From Acidimicrobiia bacterium (GTDB lineage: Bacteria > Actinomycetota > Acidimicrobiia > IMCC26256 > PALSA-555), in NCBI GenBank assembly GCA_035948415.1, contig DASZJD010000068.1:1-34475 (forward strand): 34,475 nt of DNA. Reading direction: 5' to 3'. Each line of letters starts with the position of its first letter. Position 1 is the first letter of the stretch. A model generated the notes under the pieces. That model was not told the origin of the DNA and searched no databases. It saw only the letters and a list, made by a program, of their open reading frames with translations. A program made the position numbers and the translations under genes. Below, piece after piece: positions 1 through 8,052 of this stretch.

Positions 1-2
1 AC

Positions 3-1487
3 GAGCTGCGAGCCCGGGAGGCGGTCCGGCCCGGGATCACCGGCCTCTGGCAGGTCGAGGCCCGCGACAACCCGTCGTTCCTCGCCTACCGGCGCTTCGA
101 CCTCTTCTACATCCAGAACTGGTCCGTCGCCCTCGACCTCATGATCCTCGCCAGCACCGCCGAGGCCCTGATCGCCCGCGTGCTGCGCATGGCTCGGCAC
201 GCCACCGAGGACATCCATCTCGGCAAGGGCCGGCACCAGCCGAGCCTGCCTCGCCTCGAGCCGGTCGGGCCCCCGTCTCGACGACCGGCGCCGCACGCCA
301 CGAGCCGGCCGCGGCGTCACGATCGCGCCGGCCGGGCCGGGCCGGGACTGCCCGACGACGACGGGACGCCCGACGACGGCCCGATCTCGGTCCTCCACGT
401 GGCCCAGAGCACGCGCTACGGGCTCCAGCGGTACCTCGAGGACCTCGTCGCGGCGCAGACCCGCGCCGGCTGGGACGTCACCGTCGCCACCGCCGCCGAC
501 GAGCCGCTGGCCGACACCTGCGCCGGACTCGGCGCCGCGTTCCGACCGTGGGACGCGCAGCGGTCGCCCGGCCCGAGCGTCGCGCGCGAGCTTGTCGCCT
601 TCGGTCGCCTCGTTGACGAGGTCGCGCCCGACGTTGTGCACCTCCACTCGTCCAAAGCCGGCCTCGTCGGTCGGCTGGCGCTGCGCGGGCGGCGACCCAC
701 GATCTTCTCGCCGCACGCCTGGTCGTTCCTGCACACCGGCCGCGCCCTCCACGGGGCGACGCTGGCCTGGGAACGGCGCGCGGCCAGCTGGGCCGACATG
801 GTCCTCTGCGTCAGCGCGGCGGAGCGGGCGCGCGGCGAGGAGGCCGGCGTCCACGCCCGGTTCCGGGTGGTCCCCAACGCCGTCGACCTCGAGCGGTTCC
901 GCGCCGCCGAGCCCGGCGAACGTGAACGCGTGCGCCAGGAGCTCGACCTGCCCGCAGGCCCGCTCGCGGTCTGCATCGGCCGGCTCGTCCCCCAGAAGGG
1001 CCAGGACGCGCTGGTGGCGGCGTGGGACGAGGTCCGCCGGCACGTCCCCGACGCCTCGCTCGTGCTCGTCGGCGAGGGCCAGCTGGGCTCCACCCTCGAC
1101 GGGTCCGGGGTCACGCTGGTCGGCGCGTCCGACGCGGTCCGATCCTGGATCGTCGCCGCCGACGTCGTGGTGCAGCCGTCGCGCTGGGAAGGAATGTCCC
1201 TGACCGTCCTCGAGGCGCTCGGGTGCGGCCGCAGCGTCGTCGCCACCGACGTCGAGGGGATGCGCGAGGCCCTCGGCGACGACTTTCCCGCCGGCGCCGT
1301 GGTGCCCGTAGGCGACACCGAGGGCCTCGTCGCCGCGGTCGTCGAGCGTCTCACCACGCCCGGGCTGCGGGCGTGTGAGGAGCGACTGGCGGGTGACCGG
1401 GCGGCACGGTTCTCCGTCGCCGCCTGGGGCCTCATGATGCGCGCGCTCACGCGCGACGTCGCCGCCGCTCGTCTGCCCACCCCATGA
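3..1487 (+). CDS. Polyprenyl-phosphate sugar transferase (C-terminal part) fused in frame to a GT4 glycosyltransferase; 5' end outside window
   Basis: The reading frame is open from the first full codon to the TGA at 1485-1487. The first ~65 codons carry the C-terminal signature of the WbaP/WcaJ/EpsL initiating sugar transferases: RPGITGLWQV, then RRFDLFYIQNWS and LDLMIL. That family moves a sugar-phosphate from a nucleotide sugar to undecaprenyl phosphate at the inner membrane and starts repeat-unit assembly. About 55 residues of Arg/Pro/Asp-rich linker follow. A GT4 domain then starts near codon 128 (position 384, ISVLHVAQ), with GRLVPQKGQD in the nucleotide-binding half and an E-x7-E motif (EGMSLTVLE). 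There is no stop between the domains and no in-frame ATG or GTG between position 192 and the first strand of the GT4 domain, so one bifunctional chain is the simplest reading. The alternative is two genes with an unusual start or a sequencing error. The stop overlaps the next ATG (ATGA). Confidence 0.8.
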   Translation, partial: ELRAREAVRPGITGLWQVEARDNPSFLAYRRFDLFYIQNWSVALDLMILASTAEALIARVLRMARHATEDIHLGKGRHQPSLPRLEPVGPPSRRPAPHATSRPRRHDRAGRAGPGLPDDDGTPDDGPISVLHVAQSTRYGLQRYLEDLVAAQTRAGWDVTVATAADEPLADTCAGLGAAFRPWDAQRSPGPSVARELVAFGRLVDEVAPDVVHLHSSKAGLVGRLALRGRRPTIFSPHAWSFLHTGRALHGATLAWERRAASWADMVLCVSAAERARGEEAGVHARFRVVPNAVDLERFRAAEPGERERVRQELDLPAGPLAVCIGRLVPQKGQDALVAAWDEVRRHVPDASLVLVGEGQLGSTLDGSGVTLVGASDAVRSWIVAADVVVQPSRWEGMSLTVLEALGCGRSVVATDVEGMREALGDDFPAGAVVPVGDTEGLVAAVVERLTTPGLRACEERLAGDRAARFSVAAWGLMMRALTRDVAAARLPTP

Positions 1488-2677
1488 GCCGGCGCGACCC
1501 CGCGCTGCGCGTCCTCATGGTCTCGAGCCTCTGGCCGCCCGAGGTCTTGGGCGGGGCCGAGCTCTACGCATCACGGCTCGCGGCCCGGTTGCGAGACGCC
1601 GGCCACGAGGTGCGAGCGGTGACGCTCGGCGTCGACGGGCCGGACGTCGTGACGCGGGTGCCGCCGACCCCCTACCGGCTCGACGAGTTCGCCGGTCAGC
1701 CCCGCGCCCGCCGGGCCCGCTTCCACCTCTTGGATCTCTACCGGCCGGCGACGCGCCGGGCGCTGCTGGCGACGCTCGAGGACTACCGGCCCGACGTCGT
1801 GCACAGCCACTCGGTCCAGGGACTCTCGAGCGCCGCCCTCGAGGTCCCGTCCGCCGCCGGCGTCGCGCACGTCCACACCCTCCACGACTACTGGTTGCTC
1901 TGTCAGCGGGCGTCGCTGGTCCGGCGCGACGGCACCGCGTGCGAGCCGCGGTGCACGGTGTGCCGCGAGTTCTCGGCCGTGCGAGCTCGGATCATCCGTC
2001 GCTCACCACCCGACGTCGTCCTCGCGGTCTCGGACGCGGTCCGTCGAGAGCACGCGAGCATCGACTGGGTGCGCGACCGCGTCCGCGTCCTCCGGAACCC
2101 GGTCGACGTCGCGCCCCGCGCCCCGCGGGCCCCGAGCCGGCCCCCGACGTTCGGGTACCTGGGCCAGCTCACGACGGCCAAGGGCGTGCCGACGCTGCTC
2201 GCTGCTTACGCCGGCGCGGACCTGCCCGGCACCCGGCTGCTCGTCGCCGGCGACGGCCCGTTGCGGGCCCAGGTCGAGGCGGCGACCGGCCCGGTGGAGT
2301 ACCGGGGGTGGGTGGACGACGAGGGGAAGGAGGCCTTCTTCGACGCCGTCGACTGCCTCGTGGTGCCGTCCGAGTGGAAGGACCCGGCGCCCCTCGTCGT
2401 GACCGAGGCTCGGGCGCGGGGCGTCCCTGTCATCGGCGCCGACATCGGCGGCATCCCCGAGCTCGTCGGCCCCGGCGACCGGACCCTGCTGTTCCCCTCC
2501 GGCGACGCGGGCGCGTTGGCCCGGTGCCTCGAGCGGTTCGCACGCGCACCCTCGTCCTTCGTCGACGCCAGCGGCACCGGGCTCGTGAGCTGGGCCGACC
2601 ACCTCGACGGGGTCCTCGACGCGTACCACGACGCGATGGCCGCCCATCCGCACCGCGCGCTGGCGGGTCAACGGTGA
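1484..2677 (+). CDS. GT4 family glycosyltransferase
   Basis: A 397-residue cytoplasmic or membrane-associated glycosyltransferase with the GT-B fold of family GT4. It probably adds one sugar to the lipid-linked polysaccharide repeat unit. The N-terminus reads VLMVSSLWPPEVLGGAELY, the usual acceptor-side start with the Gly-Gly loop. The C-terminal nucleotide-sugar half contains GYLGQLTTAKG and an element aligned with E-x7-E in which the first Glu is Asp (DPAPLVVTE). A Cys cluster (CEPRCTVC, around residues 148-155) resembles the small Cys insertion of some GT4 enzymes. The ATG overlaps the stop of the preceding fusion gene by 4 bp and its own stop overlaps the next GTG, so the three genes are translationally coupled. 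The donor and acceptor sugars cannot be read from sequence. Confidence 0.9.
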   Translation: MSRRDPALRVLMVSSLWPPEVLGGAELYASRLAARLRDAGHEVRAVTLGVDGPDVVTRVPPTPYRLDEFAGQPRARRARFHLLDLYRPATRRALLATLEDYRPDVVHSHSVQGLSSAALEVPSAAGVAHVHTLHDYWLLCQRASLVRRDGTACEPRCTVCREFSAVRARIIRRSPPDVVLAVSDAVRREHASIDWVRDRVRVLRNPVDVAPRAPRAPSRPPTFGYLGQLTTAKGVPTLLAAYAGADLPGTRLLVAGDGPLRAQVEAATGPVEYRGWVDDEGKEAFFDAVDCLVVPSEWKDPAPLVVTEARARGVPVIGADIGGIPELVGPGDRTLLFPSGDAGALARCLERFARAPSSFVDASGTGLVSWADHLDGVLDAYHDAMAAHPHRALAGQR

Positions 2678-3789
2678 CCGAGCCGACGCTGCGCGTCGCG
2701 GTCCTCGCCGACACCGTGACCGGGGGCGGCGGCATGGCCCGCTACACCCGCGAGATCGTCCGCGCCCTGGCCCGGCGGCACGACGTGGAGCTGGTCGTCG
2801 TCGCTCCGAGCGACGCCGGCCTGGTCCTCGACGGTCTGGGGCTCGGCGACCGGGTGGTCGCCACGGTCCCGATCCGCGGCGGCACCCGCGTCGGCCGGGG
2901 ACTGTGGGAGCGCTACTCGCTCGGACACCGGCTCGAGCGCGACGACGTCGACGTCGTGCACGGGACGAAGCACCTGCTGCCGAGGACCCGGCTCCCGACC
3001 GTCCTCACGGTCCACGACCTGTTCCCGCTCACCTGGCCCCAGCAGTTCGGCCCGGTGAAGCGGGCCCTGCTCCCGCGCCAGTACCTCGCCTCGCTGCGCG
3101 AGGCCGACGCGCTCGTGACCGTGAGCGAGGCGGTACGCGACCGGCTGGCCGCGCTCGAGCCCGAGCTGGCCGCGAAGGCGGTCGCGGCGCCGAACGGCCT
3201 GACCCGTCACCTCTTCCATGTCGACGCGGTGCCCGTGCCCGGACTCGTCGATCGGCCGTTCGCGCTCATCGTCGGCGATCTCTCGCCCCGCAAGAACGCC
3301 CAGTTCCTCTTCGACCTCTGGCCCGAGATCCACCGCGCCACCGGGCTCGTGCTGGCGGCGGTCGGACCCGACGGCTGGCGGAGCCGGACCAGCCGACGGC
3401 GCCTGGCTGCCCTCGTGGCGGAAGGGCTGGCGGCTCGGCCCGGACTGGTCAGCGACGGCGAGCTGCGCTGGTGCTACGAGCACGCGCGCGTGGTGCTGCT
3501 CCCGACCGTCGAAGAGGGCTTCGGCCTCCCGGTGCTCGAGGCCGCGGCCTTCAACGTGCCGGTGGTCGCGAACCCCGACCCGGCGCTCGTCGAGGCCGGG
3601 CGAGGCTGGCCGACCTTCGTCGAGCTCGCCGATCGGGCCGGCTGGGTCCGCGCCGTCGCGGCGGCCGCGGCCATGCGTCCGGAGCCGAACGACCTGGCGC
3701 GGTCCGCACCCACCTGGGACGACCACGCGAGCGCGCTCGTGGACGCGTACCAACGGGTGAGCACCGACCGGTCGTCCGTCGCCGCGTAG
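2674..3789 (+). CDS. GT4 family glycosyltransferase
   Basis: A 371-residue GT-B glycosyltransferase in the polysaccharide operon. The chosen GTG overlaps the previous stop (GTGA) and puts the Rossmann start LRVAVLADTVTGGGGMARY at the right distance from the N-terminus. Further motifs are LTVHDLFPL, VTVSEAVRDRL, an SPRKN loop in the donor half and a complete E-x7-E (EGFGLPVLE). This pattern resembles the mannosyl/rhamnosyl-transferase branch of GT4, but the sugar is not determinable. It is the last gene of the tight three-gene block; 66 bp separate it from the polymerase gene, which has its own -10-like element. Confidence 0.9.
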   Translation: MTEPTLRVAVLADTVTGGGGMARYTREIVRALARRHDVELVVVAPSDAGLVLDGLGLGDRVVATVPIRGGTRVGRGLWERYSLGHRLERDDVDVVHGTKHLLPRTRLPTVLTVHDLFPLTWPQQFGPVKRALLPRQYLASLREADALVTVSEAVRDRLAALEPELAAKAVAAPNGLTRHLFHVDAVPVPGLVDRPFALIVGDLSPRKNAQFLFDLWPEIHRATGLVLAAVGPDGWRSRTSRRRLAALVAEGLAARPGLVSDGELRWCYEHARVVLLPTVEEGFGLPVLEAAAFNVPVVANPDPALVEAGRGWPTFVELADRAGWVRAVAAAAAMRPEPNDLARSAPTWDDHASALVDAYQRVSTDRSSVAA

Positions 3790-3841
3790 TCAGCGGCACG
3801 CCCACTCGCGCATGGTGGCGGGAACCGCGTCCGTCGGCCAG

Positions 3842-3847
3842 TACGCT
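3842..3847 (+). promoter_or_regulatory. -10-like element for a leaderless wzy transcript
   Basis: TACGCT lies 8 nt before the GTG at 3856, where a transcript would begin at or next to the start codon. There is no Shine-Dalgarno sequence and no clear -35. The same arrangement recurs at several other genes here. Confidence 0.45.
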
Positions 3848-3855
3848 CGCCGAGC

Positions 3856-5283
3856 GTGGCCGCGGTGTTAGCGATCCGCAACGCCCCGGGACGTCTCGCC
3901 CTGTTCGCGGCCGCGCTGGCGGCCGCGTGCGCCGCGGCCGTGGCCGGCCAAGGCCTGTGGCTGCTCGCGGTGCTCGCGATCGTGCCGGTCGCGTTGGCGA
4001 TCTACTTCCGACCGCAACGCGGCATCCTCCTCGTCGCCGCGCTCGCGCCCTTCAACGGCTTGCTGCTGATCGTCCAGGTGCCCGGGTTCGCGAGGGGATG
4101 GAAGGAGGCGCTCGTCGGCGCCTCGCTGGCGGCCACGTTCGTGTGCCCGCGGTCGGCCCGCGGGGCGCGAGGTCGGAGCCTGCCCCGATGGCTGCCGGCG
4201 CTCGCCGGCCTCGTGGTCGTCGCCCTGCTGTCAGCGGTGTCCATCGGAGGGGACCAGGCGCTGCTCGGGCTGAAGGTCAACCTCTACTACGTGCTCGTCG
4301 CGGTCGCGGTGTGGCGCGCCCCGCTCGACCAGCGAGAGCGCGACCGGCTCGTCACGATCCTGATGGCGACCGGCTTCGTGTGCTCGGTGATCGGCCTGGC
4401 CCAGCAGGCCCTCGGCGACGTCCGCCTCAACGACCTCGGCTACCAGTACAACAGCACGATCCGGTTCTCCGGTGACTTCCTGCGCTCCTTCTCGACGTTC
4501 GACCAGCCGTTCCCCTTCGCCCTCTTCGTGATGGTCACGCTCCTCGTGGGCATCCCCGTCGCGCTCGAAGACCCGACCCGCGTCCGCAACCGTGTCTTCC
4601 TGCTCGCCACGCCGATCTACCTGCTCGGGATCCTCTCCGCCCTCGTGCGTGCCGCCTGGCTCGGGCTGGCGGTGGGCCTGCTGTACCTGGCCTTTCGGCG
4701 CTACCGGGCGCTGCTGTGGTTCATCCCCCTCGCCGTGGTCGCCTTCCTGCTCGTGGCCGGGCCCGTCTCCTCCACGCTGCTGTCCTCGACGAGCCTCCAA
4801 GCTCGGACCCAGGGCTGGCAGGGCGCGATCCAGCAGGTCGAGGCCCACCCGCTCGGCGTGGGGATCGGCTCGGCCGGCGCGGTCGCCGAGCGGCTGGCCG
4901 GGGCCGCCAGCAAGTCCGCCTACCAGCCGGACAACTACTACTTCAAGACCGTCTACGAGCTGGGCGTGCTCGGGCTCTGGATGCTCGTCCTGCTCCTGAT
5001 CGGGATCTTCCGGGCCGTGCACGTCGGCGCCGCCCGGGCCCGGGCGCCCGACCGGGCGCTGCTGGACGGGATCGCCGCGGTGGTGCTGGCGTCGATGGTG
5101 GCGAGCCTCGTCGACTCCTACTTCGAGATCTTCCCGCTCGACCTGACGTTCTGGCTGCTGATCGGTCTCGCCGCCGCGATGGTGGCCCGCACCCGCGGGT
5201 CCGGCACCGAGCTCGTCGCGGCCGCGTCGCCGACCTCGGCACCGGCCCCCGTCGACGCGGGGGCGCCGCTGTCCCCGACGTGA
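3856..5283 (+). CDS. wzy: O-antigen ligase/polymerase-like membrane protein (Wzy-type)
   Basis: A 475-residue polytopic membrane protein with about eleven or twelve hydrophobic segments, starting with FAAALAAACAAAVAGQGLWLLAVLAIVPVALA broken only by a short loop. The second half has the Wzy_C/O-antigen-ligase pattern: an outer loop with RTQGWQGAIQQVEAHPLGVGIGS, then the DNYYFKTVYELGVLGLW helix. Such proteins polymerise undecaprenyl-linked repeat units on the outer face of the membrane, or ligate glycans; between glycosyltransferases and the flippase, polymerase is the likelier role. The C-terminus is an Ala/Pro-rich cytoplasmic tail. The start is GTG 3856, preceded by a -10-like hexamer and no ribosome site. 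Wzy sequences are very divergent, so the call rests on topology, the loop motif and neighbours. Confidence 0.8.
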   Translation: MAAVLAIRNAPGRLALFAAALAAACAAAVAGQGLWLLAVLAIVPVALAIYFRPQRGILLVAALAPFNGLLLIVQVPGFARGWKEALVGASLAATFVCPRSARGARGRSLPRWLPALAGLVVVALLSAVSIGGDQALLGLKVNLYYVLVAVAVWRAPLDQRERDRLVTILMATGFVCSVIGLAQQALGDVRLNDLGYQYNSTIRFSGDFLRSFSTFDQPFPFALFVMVTLLVGIPVALEDPTRVRNRVFLLATPIYLLGILSALVRAAWLGLAVGLLYLAFRRYRALLWFIPLAVVAFLLVAGPVSSTLLSSTSLQARTQGWQGAIQQVEAHPLGVGIGSAGAVAERLAGAASKSAYQPDNYYFKTVYELGVLGLWMLVLLLIGIFRAVHVGAARARAPDRALLDGIAAVVLASMVASLVDSYFEIFPLDLTFWLLIGLAAAMVARTRGSGTELVAAASPTSAPAPVDAGAPLSPT

Positions 5284-5362
5284 CGGCGACCGGCCGGCAC
5301 CCCCTCGATCCCGCGTCGGCCCGCGGCGGGAGTCCCGTCGCCACGACCTGAGGAGCTCCACG

Positions 5363-6388
5363 ATGCTCGCGGCGCGCCGCCACGTCCTCTTCAACCCCGG
5401 CCCGGTCAACCTCGACGACTCGATCAAGGACAACCTGTTCAACGTCGAGCTGTGCCATCGGGAGCCGCGATTCGACCAGCTCGCGGCCAGCATCCGCGCT
5501 CGCCTGCTCGCCGCGGTCGGCTTCCCGGCCGCCGACTTCGCGCTCAGCCTCATGCACGGCTCGGGGACGCTCGCGGTCGACGCCGCGCTGGTGTCGCTGG
5601 TCCGGGGGCGGGTGCTCGTCGTGAACAACGGGCTCTACTGCGATCGCATCCTCGAGACCCTGTCCCGCGTCGGCGCGGCGGAGCCCGTGGACCACCCCGT
5701 CGGCCTCGGGGCTCCCGTCGACCTCGACCGTCTCGACGCCGCGCTCGACGAGACCGAGCCCGCATGGGTGGCGGTGGTCCACCACGAGACCACGACCGGG
5801 CTGCTGAACCCGCTCACGGACATCGCCGCCCGGTGCCGGCGTGCCGGCGCCCGGCTCTTCGTCGACGCCGTCAGCTCGCTCGGCGCCCACGCCATCGACC
5901 CGCGCGCGGACGTCGTGTGCTTCAACAGCAGCAAGTGCCTCGAGTCGCTCCCCGGCATCGCTGGGGTCCTCTGGCGGTCCGGGCTCGAGCTCCATCGGAC
6001 CGTCCCGGTCCTGGACGTCGGGTCCTACGCGCACGGGATGGCGAGCACCCCCAACGTGCAGGCGTACGTGGCCCTCGACGTCGCCCTCGACCTCCTCGGT
6101 TCCGAGGACCGCCCGGCCCGGTACGAGCGGCTCGCCCGGCACGTCTGGCGACGGGGGAGCGAGCGGTTCGAGCCGCTCCTCGACGAGCGGCACCGGTCGC
6201 ACGTGCTCACGTCGTTCCGACTCGGTGGCCGCACGATCGATGAGCTCTTCACCCGGGCCTACGAGCACGACATGGTGATCTACCCCGGCCAGGCCCAGCT
6301 GCGCGACGAGATCTTCCGCGTCGCCAACATGGGTGCCCTGATGAGCGAGGCGACGATCGACGAGCTGTTCGAGGTGCTCGCGCCGTAG
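5363..6388 (+). CDS. Class V aminotransferase, 2-aminoethylphosphonate:pyruvate transaminase-like
   Basis: A 341-residue PLP enzyme of fold type I. The start FNPGPVN, the CHRE element (residues 32-35), HETTTGLLNPL, VDAVSSLGAHAID and SSKCLESLPGIAGV follow the order of PhnW/AepX-like 2-aminoethylphosphonate transaminases; Lys191 in SSKC is the probable Schiff-base lysine. In phosphonate biosynthesis this type of enzyme converts phosphonoacetaldehyde to 2-aminoethylphosphonate. Inside a polysaccharide locus it could supply an aminoalkyl phosphonate substituent, but no PEP mutase or phosphonopyruvate decarboxylase is in the window. A general alanine-glyoxylate-type aminotransferase is the alternative. 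A good ribosome site (GAGGAG) precedes the ATG by about 10 nt. It converges with the minus-strand GT4 33 bp downstream. Confidence 0.75.
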   Translation: MLAARRHVLFNPGPVNLDDSIKDNLFNVELCHREPRFDQLAASIRARLLAAVGFPAADFALSLMHGSGTLAVDAALVSLVRGRVLVVNNGLYCDRILETLSRVGAAEPVDHPVGLGAPVDLDRLDAALDETEPAWVAVVHHETTTGLLNPLTDIAARCRRAGARLFVDAVSSLGAHAIDPRADVVCFNSSKCLESLPGIAGVLWRSGLELHRTVPVLDVGSYAHGMASTPNVQAYVALDVALDLLGSEDRPARYERLARHVWRRGSERFEPLLDERHRSHVLTSFRLGGRTIDELFTRAYEHDMVIYPGQAQLRDEIFRVANMGALMSEATIDELFEVLAP

Positions 6389-6421
6389 CCGGGCGCCCTC
6401 ACGGCGACGGCGGCGCTCGCC

Positions 6422-7564
6422 TCACGGCCGCGAGCGGCCGCCCCGACTGCTGGCGGCCTCACCGAGGACCTGGACCAGCGCCGCGGTGGTCCGGTCGATG
6501 TCGTACCGAGCCTGGGCCCGCTCCCGCCCGCGTGCGCCCATCGCCGCCGCGGCGGGCCCGTCGTCGAGGAGGCGCCCGATCGCGGCGAGGAGGGCCTCGT
6601 CGTCGTCGTCGTCGACGAGCAGCCCGGTCACCCCGTCCTCGACCATCTCCGGCACCGCCCCGACGCGCAGCGCCACGACCGGCGTCGCCGCCGCCATCGC
6701 CTCGAGCACCGCGTTCGGGGCCTGGTCGATGGGGCTCGGGAACACGAAGGCGCGGGTGCCTCGCAGCAACGTCGTCAGCCGGGCGTCCCCCGGCGTGAAG
6801 TCTCGGAACACCCGGACGCCCGGCAGTCGGGGCACCGGGTCGGTGGTGACCAGGTTCAGGAGACACCGCGCTGAGAGGTGGCGCTGGTGCAGCTCGACGA
6901 GGCGCCAGCCGCCCTTCCGCTCGAGCTGGTGGCCGACGAACGTGATCGCGGGCAGCGCCTCGGGCGGCGGCGCCGGTGGGAGCGGGTCCGGCACCGGGAC
7001 GCCGAAGGGGAGCAGGCGGAGCTTGTCGTCGGGCACGGCGTACGTGCCGCGCAGCGACCGGCCCACCCACGCGCTGTTGGCGACGATGAGCGTCGCGGCC
7101 TCGTACACGCGGCGCTCGAACCACTGGGTCAGCGGCAGCACCCGTGGCGTCCACCGGGTCGGGCTCCGATGGGCCAGCCGGTACGCGTTCAAGGCGTTCG
7201 TCGAATCGAGCGACACGACGGTCGCCGTGCCTCGCAGCTGGTCGGCGCTGAGCAGCGCGGCGTTCTGGGTGTAGACGTGCACGACGTCGAAGGCGCCGGC
7301 CCGGCTCGCCAGGCGCCGACGGACCGTGGCGCTCAGCGCCAGCTGGGCCCGCAGCGGCTGCAGGTCGAGGTCGCGCCGCGCCAAGCCGGGCACGCTGGCC
7401 CCGAGGAATCGACGCGCCAGACCCGGCGGCGGCACGTGCAGGAACGAGGGCTCGACCTCGGGATGGCGACGAAGCGACCGCTCGAGGTTCAGATGGACCG
7501 TCGCGTGCCCGCCGATGTTCTCGTTCACGAACAGCACCCGCAACACGCCGTCGGCCGCCACCAT
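6422..7564 (-). CDS. GT4 family glycosyltransferase
   Basis: A 380-residue GT-B glycosyltransferase on the strand opposite to the rest of the locus. The ATG at 7564 is chosen because it lies just before the first Rossmann strand (VLRVLFVNENIGGHATVH) and 7 nt after a TACCGT -10-like element; the reading frame extends about 30 codons further upstream but that part is low-complexity. Other motifs are FDVVHVYTQNAAL, ITFVGHQLERKGG in the donor domain, and a D-x7-E element (DQAPNAVLE) where most GT4 enzymes have E-x7-E. A run of five acidic residues (LVDDDDDEALL) is present near the C-terminus. It probably acts on the same glycan but under a separate promoter, so it may add a side branch or be regulated separately. 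Confidence 0.87.
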   Translation of the reverse strand: MVAADGVLRVLFVNENIGGHATVHLNLERSLRRHPEVEPSFLHVPPPGLARRFLGASVPGLARRDLDLQPLRAQLALSATVRRRLASRAGAFDVVHVYTQNAALLSADQLRGTATVVSLDSTNALNAYRLAHRSPTRWTPRVLPLTQWFERRVYEAATLIVANSAWVGRSLRGTYAVPDDKLRLLPFGVPVPDPLPPAPPPEALPAITFVGHQLERKGGWRLVELHQRHLSARCLLNLVTTDPVPRLPGVRVFRDFTPGDARLTTLLRGTRAFVFPSPIDQAPNAVLEAMAAATPVVALRVGAVPEMVEDGVTGLLVDDDDDEALLAAIGRLLDDGPAAAAMGARGRERAQARYDIDRTTAALVQVLGEAASSRGGRSRP

Positions 7565-8052
7565 CGCGCCAACGGTAGAGGCTGCGCGGTCGGGTCGAGC
7601 CGAACGTGGAGCTGGCGTCGCCGTCGCCGAACCCGAATCGCGATCACCACCCACGCCGACGAGCAGCGGCAGCGGTGGGCCTGGTCACGGCCGGTTGGGC
7701 CGCTGCCGCCCCGCGCTGTGTCGCGGCGAGCACCGGCCGCGCCGCCCGACGGCCGCTCGGCCCTCGGGCCGCCGGGGCGGGACCGCATGCGGCCTCGAGC
7801 CGGGCCCCCAAAACCGGCTCCGGCGGGGCGGTCTGAGGCCGTTGCGGAACGGACCTCAAGCAGGGCGTCGACCACGCCGAACTCACAGCGAGATATGGAG
7901 ACTGGCGGGTCCGGGAGCCGGATCGTCGCGCCCCGATCACCTCGGGGCGGGCCGTCCCCGGGGGCAGCCGGGGTCGAGCCCGCGGTCGGGTGGCGAGGGA
8001 ACGCCCGCGGTGGCCCGGTGTCACCGCGGCCGACTGGCGCGCGCGCGTGGCG
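7565..8052. other. 488-bp divergent intergenic region with clustered hairpins
   Basis: This is the only gap over 300 bp in the window. I see no convincing gene in it. It holds the minus-strand -10-like element at 7572-7577. Four potential stem-loops lie within about 115 nt: 7834-7858 (10 pairs, one bulged A, GCGG loop), 7864-7878 (5 pairs), 7908-7924 (7 pairs including one G-T) and 7929-7949 (8 perfect pairs, 5-nt loop). A comparatively AT-rich spot (GAGATATGGA, about 7890-7899) sits between the second and third. It could be a structured leader of the flippase gene or an RNA. I could not match it to a known riboswitch class, and high GC favours chance hairpins. Confidence 0.4.
7572..7577 (-). 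promoter_or_regulatory. -10-like element for leaderless minus-strand GT4
   Basis: Read on the minus strand, TACCGT ends 7 nt before the ATG at 7564. The same hexamer at the same distance precedes the acyl-CoA mutase gene at 27068. Confidence 0.45.

Noticed and set aside
416-1480. Long open frames antisense to real genes throughout the window (for example minus strand 416-1480, 13715-16531, 22096-23862)
   Set aside because: They are the usual mirror frames of GC-rich coding DNA: Arg/Pro/His-rich translations without domains, opposite genes with clear family motifs.
6389-6421. Terminator hairpin between the aminotransferase and the minus-strand GT4
   Set aside because: The best stem (8 pairs with one G-T) needs a 14-nt loop and has no T-tract; weaker than the other convergent hairpins, so not listed as a feature.
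7834-7949. Cyclic-di-GMP or other known riboswitch upstream of the flippase gene
   Set aside because: No conserved core sequence of the GEMM or other classes could be matched by eye; only generic stems are visible.
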